Source: Candidatus Cloacimonadota bacterium (GTDB lineage: Bacteria; Hydrothermota; E44-bin80). From it: a stretch of DNA of 11,689 nucleotides. The position numbers and the translations under genes are program-made. Shown in pieces: positions 6,467 to 11,689 of this stretch (the stretch's first letter is position 1; each line of letters begins with the position of its first letter). A model generated the notes under the pieces. The model was not told the origin of the DNA. It made no database searches and saw only the letters and a list, made by a program, of their open reading frames with translations. Location: the NCBI GenBank assembly GCA_004375785.1, contig SOKM01000207.1, positions 1 to 11,689 of the forward strand, given 5' to 3'.

Positions 6467-6587
6467 CTCTTCTACACCTTACTTTTCGACACTGATTACA
6501 CTGATATTCACTGTAAAGAATTTGTTTTATGCTATTGATTAAATATAAATAATCTGTGTTCATCTGTGTAATCTGTGTCTAAGAACT
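6467..6587. other. batA-batB intergenic spacer
   Basis: 121 nt, AT-rich, mostly filled by the imperfect inverted repeat at 6488-6579. No convincing promoter is visible. The batB ribosome binding site (AAGGTG) is at its left end. Confidence 0.6.
6488..6579. repeat. Imperfect inverted repeat built of ATCTGTGT / ATCAGTGT units
   Basis: The right arm (6554-6579) belongs to a short tandem of ATCTGTGT at 6552, 6562 and 6571. The left arm (6488-6513), read on the minus strand, carries the related units ATCAGTGT. The arms match at 20 of 26 positions when one is reverse complemented, and the core GTGTAATC plus GTGTC is identical. The loop of about 40 nt is AT-rich. Short ATCTGTGTTAATCTGTGT-like intergenic repeats are known in many unrelated bacterial genomes, so this looks like a member of a dispersed family. 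Confidence 0.6.
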
Positions 6588-7568
6588 TTATGGAAACTTC
6601 AGAAATCGCGTGTTTGAAAGAACCACTCCTGCTATGAGCAGAATAAGACCAGAGAAAAGAAGTGGCCTGAAAAACTCTCTATAATTTGTATATTTTTGAA
6701 CCTTTATCTCCGATTTCTCCATTCTATTTATTGTTTCAAATATAAAAGCAAGCCCTTCAGGATCCTTTGCTCTGAAATATTTCCCGCCTGTTTCTCTGGC
6801 TACCTCACTGAGAAGTTCCTCATCAAGATCTTCCTTTATCTTTACATATCTCGTGCCCAAGAAAGGGTGTTTAACTGGCATCAGGGTCTCTCCCGGCTTT
6901 CCTGCTCCAATTGTGTAAACCTTTACACCAAGTGCTTTCGCTATTTTCGTTGCCATCTCCGGATCAATCTCTCCTGCATTATTTCTTCCATCCGTCAGAA
7001 GTATAACCACTTTGCTCTTTGCTTTTGAATCTTTCAATCTGTCACATGATTGCGCAAGTCCTAATCCAATCGCAGTTCCATCTTTTATCATGCCAATAGT
7101 TGCTCTTCTCAATAACTCAATAACTACACCATGATCTGTTGTCAATGGGCATTGAGTATAAGCAAACCGGGCAAATAGAACAAGGGCTATTCTATCAGTT
7201 TTTCTTCCCTTAATAAAATTCTCTGCTACCTCTTTTGCAACATGAAGCCTATTTTCTGGTTTGAAATCAACCGCTCCCATACTACCTGAAACATCAAGGG
7301 AAATAACGATGTCTATCCCGCGAGAAGTTATTTCTGTTTTCGTCAAACCTCTTCTCGGTCGCGCAAGCCCTGCTACAAGAAGAAATAATGCGATTACCTT
7401 CATTACCAAAAAAATCTTATCGATCCTCAATCTTCCTTTTTTCCCTACGGATAGATTCTGGAAAGATGATAATTTCATTGTCGTATCCTGTCTCTTCCAT
7501 CGAAGATAAAGGAGAAAAATTATTGGAGGAAGAAAAAGGAAAAAGAGCGGATTGGCAAACCTAAACAT
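6588..7568 (-). CDS. batA: BatA-type VWA membrane protein
   Basis: The 326-residue protein fits BatA: transmembrane helices at about 7-23 and 52-68, the linker ARPRRGL, a VWA domain at about 84-285 and a C-terminal membrane helix at about 303-319. The MIDAS site is complete with DVSGS at 92-96, T165 in DGTAIG, and TDG at 192-194. The stretch GIDIVISLDVSGSM is a strong family signature. Family knowledge makes BatA a membrane partner of BatB and BatD, with MoxR acting from the cytoplasm. The ATG at 7568 lies 8 nt inside the 3' end of the preceding gene and is preceded by AAGGAGG at 7580-7574, so translation is coupled. The 3' side is followed by a repeat-containing gap before batB. Confidence 0.92.
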   Translation of the reverse strand: MFRFANPLFFLFLPPIIFLLYLRWKRQDTTMKLSSFQNLSVGKKGRLRIDKIFLVMKVIALFLLVAGLARPRRGLTKTEITSRGIDIVISLDVSGSMGAVDFKPENRLHVAKEVAENFIKGRKTDRIALVLFARFAYTQCPLTTDHGVVIELLRRATIGMIKDGTAIGLGLAQSCDRLKDSKAKSKVVILLTDGRNNAGEIDPEMATKIAKALGVKVYTIGAGKPGETLMPVKHPFLGTRYVKIKEDLDEELLSEVARETGGKYFRAKDPEGLAFIFETINRMEKSEIKVQKYTNYREFFRPLLFSGLILLIAGVVLSNTRFLKFP

Positions 7569-8493
7569 TTATTTCCTCCTTTTCTTTTTCTTCCTCCTTT
7601 TCTTTTGTCTTCTCCACAATCTCTTTAACCATACAAATTTCTCTCTCATCGTTAAATGGAGAGGGTATATATTTTGCAAACTTCACAAGATCGCTCGTGC
7701 TGAGAAAATTACGCGTTGTTTGTAGATGCTGCTTGAAATCTTTCCTTCTCTTAAGGTGTCCGATTATCTCAGTCGTTGTGTTTTCAACTGCAGGGAATTC
7801 ATAAAGAGCCTCATAATATTTCCTGAGGATAAAAGATAGTTTACTATAAAAGAGTTTTATCTCCTCTCTGGTTACCGGTTCACTTTCCGAGAGCCTTTTG
7901 AGTTCAGTAAGCGTAATTTCCCATGGAGGTTTCTTTTCAATCCTCTCTGGGGATATTTTTCTCCTTCTATTTTTCAGTAAGAGAATTATCAAACCCGCCG
8001 CAAGCAACAATAAAAAGAATCCGAGTATAAAATACCAATATGAAAACCTGATTCCAATCTGTGGTTTTAATCCTTTTATATCTTCCTCCCCTGTCAAACC
8101 AGGTGCAACGCTTTTTATTTCGACAGGAAAAGGTTGTGTTTTGAAATCCAGAGTATCGCCACTCTCTTTAATAAGAATAGTTATCTCGGGAATTGTATCT
8201 AAACCTACATCGTATGATACCAGTTCATATTCAAGAATAGTCTTCCTGACACCCTTCCGTGTATGAATCCTTATGGTGCGGTTTCTAACAACAAATTTGC
8301 TAAAATAGGGCTGATTTTCCGGGATAATCACCTCCTGCTCTTCAGTTGTAAGAATTTCAATCCTGTATGATAACCTGTCACCTATAGTTGCTTCACTCCT
8401 ATCAATCTCCTGCTTCACACAAGGAATAGGAGAAGATATGGTTCTCCAACCCATCAAAAAAATCATCGGTACCAGAGCCAATACGGTACTCAT
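7561..8493 (-). CDS. BatD-like / DUF4381-like membrane protein
   Basis: The 310-residue protein has a hydrophobic N-terminus (2-16, probable signal sequence or anchor) and an extracytoplasmic beta-rich domain (about 25-145, beginning SEATIGDRLSYRIEI as in BatD repeats). A transmembrane helix lies at 153-173, followed by the basic stop-transfer KNRRRK. The cytoplasmic helical domain at 189-290 starts PPWEITLTELKRL and contains FYSKLSFILRKYYEALYEF and TTTEIIGHLKRR, typical of the DUF4381-type protein found between DUF58 and VWA genes in MoxR clusters. The C-terminus (295-308) is nearly all K and E. Its start overlaps the DUF58 stop by ATGA (8493-8490), and its end overlaps batA, so the three are made together. 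It probably scaffolds the complex; no enzymatic motif is seen. Family assignment is by architecture, position and motifs. Confidence 0.8.
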   Translation of the reverse strand: MSTVLALVPMIFLMGWRTISSPIPCVKQEIDRSEATIGDRLSYRIEILTTEEQEVIIPENQPYFSKFVVRNRTIRIHTRKGVRKTILEYELVSYDVGLDTIPEITILIKESGDTLDFKTQPFPVEIKSVAPGLTGEEDIKGLKPQIGIRFSYWYFILGFFLLLLAAGLIILLLKNRRRKISPERIEKKPPWEITLTELKRLSESEPVTREEIKLFYSKLSFILRKYYEALYEFPAVENTTTEIIGHLKRRKDFKQHLQTTRNFLSTSDLVKFAKYIPSPFNDEREICMVKEIVEKTKEKEEEKEKEEINV

Positions 8494-9377
8494 ATAGTCC
8501 TTAATCTCCTCTCTCTTGTTGTAAAGAACCTTACAAGTTCATCCACATACGGTTTGGATGTATTTAAATCAATAAGGTCTATATTATTCGATGAGAAAAA
8601 TTCACTTTGTTTTTCAAGCAAGTCCACTTTTTTGATCCCATACTCCAATCTTCTTTTTCTATCACCAGTATCTATCCATCCAATATTGCCTGATTCTGCA
8701 TCCTCCAACAGGATCCATCCACTAAATCCGGGAACAGAAAGCTCCAGAGGATCAAGTATCCTGATTGCAATCAAATCATGTTTACGGGCTGTTATCTTCA
8801 TGGGTTTCTCATACCCTGTATCAAGGAAATCACTTATGAGAAAAACAATACTCTTTTTTCTTATCATCCTGTTAAAATGTTCAAGTGCCATGCTTATATT
8901 TGTCCCTTTTCCTTTAGGTTTAAAATAAAGAAGATCTCGTAGTATTCGCAATATATGCCTTCGTCCCTTTTTAGGTGGAACAAACTTCTCTATCCTGTCT
9001 GAGAAGAGAAGAAGAGAGATTTTATCGTTATTCGATAATGCAGAGAAAGAAAGAAGAGCAGTTACCTCGCTCGCAAGATTAATTTTCTCTCTCGAGATTG
9101 TACCAAAATACTCTGACCCACTTGTATCAACAATAAAAATGAGTGTTCGTTCTCTTTCCTCACGGAATATCTTTACAAACGGATGTCCCATGCGTGCAGT
9201 TACATTCCAGTCTATTCTTCTAATGTCATCTCCTGAAACGTACTCTCTCACTTCCGAAAACTCCACACCCTGTCCTTTGAAAACAGATTCATATTCTCCC
9301 GCAAATACCTCGTTAACGAGTCTCTTTGTACGGATTTCTATCCTTCGTATATACTTCAAGATTTCCCATGGCAACAT
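8490..9377 (-). CDS. DUF58 protein, VWA-like partner of MoxR
   Basis: The 295-residue cytoplasmic protein carries the DUF58 signature GDDIRRIDWNVTAR at 49-62, followed by a VWA-like fold with the MIDAS-type DTSGS at 84-88. LISDFLDTG supplies a later acidic loop. No membrane helix is present, which makes this the short soluble form of DUF58 proteins. In MoxR clusters DUF58 proteins are encoded next to the ATPase and are thought to be its adaptor or substrate; the function remains unproven. Its ATG shares the base 9377 with the moxR stop (TAATG), with GAGG at 9388-9385 as ribosome binding site, so it is translationally coupled to moxR. It ends in an ATGA overlap with the next gene. Confidence 0.93.
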   Translation of the reverse strand: MLPWEILKYIRRIEIRTKRLVNEVFAGEYESVFKGQGVEFSEVREYVSGDDIRRIDWNVTARMGHPFVKIFREERERTLIFIVDTSGSEYFGTISREKINLASEVTALLSFSALSNNDKISLLLFSDRIEKFVPPKKGRRHILRILRDLLYFKPKGKGTNISMALEHFNRMIRKKSIVFLISDFLDTGYEKPMKITARKHDLIAIRILDPLELSVPGFSGWILLEDAESGNIGWIDTGDRKRRLEYGIKKVDLLEKQSEFFSSNNIDLIDLNTSKPYVDELVRFFTTRERRLRTI

Positions 9378-10366
9378 TACGGTACCTCTATTTCATCAAA
9401 AATCCTTCTAATGATACCATCTGTTGTCATATCTTCCGCCTCTGCCTCGTATGTCAGAATAATCCTATGTCTGAGAACATCATAACCAATTTCTTTAATG
9501 TCCTCCGGAATAACATAACCCCTTCTCCTAATAAATGCTAATGCCTTCGATGCAAGCGTCAGGTAAATGGAAGCCCTCGGTGAGGCACCGTATGCAATCA
9601 TCCCTTTCAAGTCATTGATCCCATATTTTTCCGGATTTCTTGTTGCAAAGACAATATTCAATATGTAATCCTTAATTTTCTCATCCATATGTATCTGACA
9701 GGTAAGTTTTCGAGCTGCAAGAATTTCATCTGTTTTAATAACAGGCGCTGCCACAACTTCGTCTCCTTTTGTCATCCTCTCAACAATGCCACGCTCTTCT
9801 TCCATTGATGGGTATGTAATAATAAGTTTCAACATAAATCTGTCGACCTGTGCCTCTGGTAGTGGATAGGTACCTTCCTGCTCAATAGGATTTTGCGTCG
9901 CCATAACAAGGAATGGTTTATCAAGTGGGTAGGTAGTATCGCCAATTGTCACCTGACGCTCTTGCATTGCTTCAAGTAAAGCACTTTGAACCTTTGCTGG
10001 CGCTCTGTTTATTTCATCTGCAAGTACAAAGTTTGAAAAAATCGGACCTTTCCGAGGTTTAAATGAATTATCTTTGGGATTATAAACAAGCGTTCCAATA
10101 ATATCCGCAGGTAAAAGATCCGGGGTAAATTGTATTCTCTGAAATTTCGTAGATATGCAATCAGAAAGTGTTTTCACTATCATCGTTTTTGCAAGCCCGG
10201 GCACTCCCTCTATGAGGATGTGACCATCCGAAAGCAATCCCACCAGAATCTTTTCAATAAGATTTCTTTGCCCAACAATTACTTTCCCTATTTCAGATGT
10301 CAGCAACTCAATAAAGATGCTTTTCCTTTCAATTTTCTCGTTAATCTTCTTAATGTCAACATCCAT
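9377..10366 (-). CDS. moxR: MoxR-family AAA+ ATPase
   Basis: The 329-residue protein is a complete MoxR ATPase. Walker A is GVPGLAKT at 54-61, Walker B VLADEIN at 114-120 and sensor 1 ATQNP at 156-160. The MoxR phrases FTPDLLPADIIGT, APAKVQSALLEAMQE and PLPEAQVDRF are all present, and the C-terminal lid includes the sensor-2 region GASPRAS. MoxR proteins form hexameric ATP-driven chaperone-like machines acting on VWA-domain partners; here these are the DUF58, BatA and BatB products. The start at 10366 (MDVDIKKI) is chosen because AAAAAGGGGG lies just before it. The in-frame ATG at 10399 has no ribosome binding site and overlaps a possible -10 box. It is the first gene of the cluster, so its promoter probably drives the following genes. 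Confidence 0.95.
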   Translation of the reverse strand: MDVDIKKINEKIERKSIFIELLTSEIGKVIVGQRNLIEKILVGLLSDGHILIEGVPGLAKTMIVKTLSDCISTKFQRIQFTPDLLPADIIGTLVYNPKDNSFKPRKGPIFSNFVLADEINRAPAKVQSALLEAMQERQVTIGDTTYPLDKPFLVMATQNPIEQEGTYPLPEAQVDRFMLKLIITYPSMEEERGIVERMTKGDEVVAAPVIKTDEILAARKLTCQIHMDEKIKDYILNIVFATRNPEKYGINDLKGMIAYGASPRASIYLTLASKALAFIRRRGYVIPEDIKEIGYDVLRHRIILTYEAEAEDMTTDGIIRRIFDEIEVP

Positions 10367-10370
10367 ATAT

Positions 10371-10380
10371 CCCCCTTTTT
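10371..10380 (-). promoter_or_regulatory. Ribosome binding site deciding the moxR start
   Basis: Minus-strand AAAAAGGGGG is followed after 4 nt (ATAT) by ATG 10366. The site is unusual, with GGGGG where GGAGG is expected, but ATG 10399 has no purine-rich site at all. Confidence 0.6.
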
Positions 10381-10397
10381 GAATCCTAGGAAGGTTC

Positions 10398-10426
10398 ATA
10401 ATAGAGCACGAAACAACAGGTTAAAA
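10398..10426 (-). promoter_or_regulatory. Candidate promoter of the moxR-bat cluster
   Basis: Minus-strand TATTAT (10403-10398, 5 of 6 to the -10 consensus) lies 17 nt after TTTTAA (10426-10421, 3 of 6 to the -35). A start near 10391 would leave a leader of about 25 nt before ATG 10366. The -35 is poor and the match could be chance in AT-rich DNA. Confidence 0.3.
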
Positions 10427-10437
10427 TCTTATATAAA

Positions 10438-10456
10438 AACGAATAACCTTTTCGTT
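10438..10456 (-). terminator. Weak terminator-like hairpin after the FG-GAP gene
   Basis: On the minus strand AACGAA (10456-10451) and TTCGTT (10443-10438) form a 6-bp stem with a 7-nt loop, followed directly by TTTTATATA. It lies 44 nt after the stop codon. The stem is short with two G-C pairs, so termination would be partial at best. Confidence 0.4.
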
Positions 10457-10499
10457 ACGTTCCCACTTTCTATTTTTTAACTCCGTTTTTATTATCAAT

Positions 10500-11689
10500 T
10501 TATTCTTTTATCTCTATCATTTGGTTCGGGATACTGTTTTTCTGAATACGCATTACTCCACTGAGAAACCGTACTTCAATATCAACGGGAGTATCATCAT
10601 CGCCAAGTCCAAAAAACTGTACAAAAGAGTTCTGACTTGTAGTTCCCTTACCTCCCTGTACCTCCCTTATCTGAGTCTTTCCTCCTTGATTTACCTTGAT
10701 TCTCGCGCCTATTCCAGATGAGTTGGAACGTGTGCCAATAAGCTTTACTTCAAGGTAGTTGTTTTCATTCCCTTTATTCTCAAAAAGGTGTACGCCTGAA
10801 CCACTTGCGACAAAGAGATCTAAATCTCCATCATTATCAAAATCACTAAACGCGCATCCCCATCCGTTATAAACCCTTGTACCAGAAAGATAGGTTATAT
10901 CTTTAAATGTTCCATTCCCAAGATTTTCATAGAGAAAACTTTTTCTCCCTTCATATACGGAGGTTATGTAAAGATCTAAGTCGCCGTCATTGTCCATATC
11001 CGCCCATGCCGGGTCAGAGTGAGTCTCTTCAAATTTTATTCCTGAATCTTTTCTTCTATCAACGAATCTCCAATCAGGGGGACCAAGATTTTCGTAGAGC
11101 TTTGTCTTGTTCGAAAATTCGATATATCGTGGATGAGCTAAATTAGCAGTGATTAAATCAAGGTCTCCGTCATTATCATAGTCTCCCCATGATGAACCAA
11201 TAGTATGCCCCCACCATCCTTCCACTTCATCCCCCGCCACTTCTGAAAGGTTTGCAACATTCGTAAATATTCCGTTCCCATTGTTCTGCCAGAGAAAATT
11301 TTCCTGCAAACGATAATTCGAGACATAGATATCGAGGTCACCATCATTATCGTAGTCACCCCAGTTAACTCCCCGCCCGGCTCTTTCCTCGTTAAATGGT
11401 GGAGACATTCCAACATCATTCAGTACTTCGTCAAATATCTTCCCTTCTCTGCAGAAATAGAACGCATCCGGATAGTACGAATGCTCCGACCAGTTTTCAT
11501 AGTTTGCAAGGTAAAGATCAAGGAAACCATCACCGTTTGCATCACCCCATCCCGCTCCTTCGGTCGAGTAATCGTTTGAAATTCCACCTGCTTCCTGTGT
11601 TGCATCAACAAATATTCCTTCTTCTGTTTGTCTCCAGAGACGATCCCCTTTTTCATCCTGTCCACCTGAGATGGAATAGAAATCAAGTA
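10500..11689 (-). CDS. FG-GAP/VCBS repeat protein with ASPIC/UnbV C-terminal domain (5' end outside window)
   Basis: 395 residues are visible. The frame is open to the right edge, so the start lies beyond 11689; the ATG at 11408 is internal, because the upstream codons continue the repeat pattern. Five calcium-loop motifs of the D-x-D/N-x-D-G-x-x-D type occur at visible residues 49-57, 111-119, 169-177, 230-238 and 282-290, each within WGDYDNDGDLDLY-like sequence, and a sixth is cut at the edge (LDFYSISGG). Spacings of 52-62 residues fit a beta-propeller of FG-GAP blades. Residues about 310-395 (GTRSNSSGIGARIKV, VQGGKGTTSQ, FFGLG, RFLSG) are an ASPIC/UnbV domain, as in CRTAC1-like proteins. 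Such proteins are extracellular and bind Ca2+; the ligand is unknown. Unlike the left-end protein it lacks a FlgD/T9SS-like tail. It precedes moxR by about 130 nt, and a functional link to the bat genes is not shown. Confidence 0.9.
   Translation of the reverse strand, partial: LDFYSISGGQDEKGDRLWRQTEEGIFVDATQEAGGISNDYSTEGAGWGDANGDGFLDLYLANYENWSEHSYYPDAFYFCREGKIFDEVLNDVGMSPPFNEERAGRGVNWGDYDNDGDLDIYVSNYRLQENFLWQNNGNGIFTNVANLSEVAGDEVEGWWGHTIGSSWGDYDNDGDLDLITANLAHPRYIEFSNKTKLYENLGPPDWRFVDRRKDSGIKFEETHSDPAWADMDNDGDLDLYITSVYEGRKSFLYENLGNGTFKDITYLSGTRVYNGWGCAFSDFDNDGDLDLFVASGSGVHLFENKGNENNYLEVKLIGTRSNSSGIGARIKVNQGGKTQIREVQGGKGTTSQNSFVQFFGLGDDDTPVDIEVRFLSGVMRIQKNSIPNQMIEIKE

Noticed and set aside
6552..6578. 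ATCTGTGT repeats as a CRISPR array
   Set aside because: Units are 8 nt with 1-2 nt between them; there are no spacers of CRISPR length and no cas gene.
10367..10399. Upstream ATG 10399 as moxR start
   Set aside because: No ribosome binding site precedes it, the extra residues are not MoxR-like, and a purine-rich site directly precedes ATG 10366.
11153..11408. Reading the ATG at 11408 as the start of the FG-GAP gene
   Set aside because: Codons from 11409 to 11687 in the same frame are all open and encode another D-A-N-G-D-G-F-L-D calcium loop, so the gene continues past the window edge.

Overview
The window is a bacterial chromosome segment with low to moderate GC, clear AGGAGG-type ribosome binding sites and densely packed genes. 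It carries secreted right-handed beta-helix and FG-GAP/VCBS repeat proteins, and one of them ends in a FlgD/T9SS-like C-terminal domain. Such proteins are common in Bacteroidota-related and candidate-phylum bacteria (Cloacimonadota, WOR-3/TA06 or Latescibacterota-like). This is a guess from protein style; no rRNA or marker gene is present to fix the taxonomy.

Left part (1-2585): a plus-strand secreted beta-helix protein (63-1667) converges on a small secreted helical protein of unknown function (1733-2344, minus). A strong hairpin terminator at 1680-1712 lies between them and looks bidirectional. The small gene has a good sigma-70-like promoter of its own (2383-2411).

Middle (2586-10366, all minus strand, read right to left): a complete MoxR/Bat gene cluster. 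The order is moxR AAA+ ATPase, DUF58 protein, a BatD-like/DUF4381-like membrane protein, batA (VWA), batB (VWA), batC-like TPR protein, batD. The first four genes are translationally coupled: moxR/DUF58 share a base (TAATG), DUF58 and the next gene overlap by ATGA, and the next pair overlaps by 8 nt. By family knowledge, the MoxR ATPase is a chaperone-like AAA+ machine working with VWA partners. DUF58 and the two VWA proteins carry MIDAS-type metal sites, and BatA, BatB, BatD and the BatD-like protein are membrane proteins with large extracytoplasmic or cytoplasmic domains. The assembly is linked to envelope integrity, stress or aerotolerance, but its exact biochemistry is not settled.

The tight cluster is broken in two places, and both gaps hold inverted-repeat DNA. 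The batA-batB gap (6467-6587) contains an imperfect hairpin built of ATCTGTGT/ATCAGTGT units. The batC-batD gap (4362-4648) contains a 145-bp element with 14-bp terminal inverted repeats enclosing three consecutive hairpins, flanked by another hairpin and a near-palindrome. These non-coding elements are the least explained parts of the window.

Right part (10500-11689): the 3' portion of a minus-strand FG-GAP/VCBS repeat protein with a C-terminal ASPIC/UnbV domain. Its reading frame stays open to the window edge, so the gene is truncated by the window and not by mutation. A weak terminator-like hairpin and a weak promoter candidate separate it from moxR. I see no tRNA, rRNA, CRISPR array or transposase gene.
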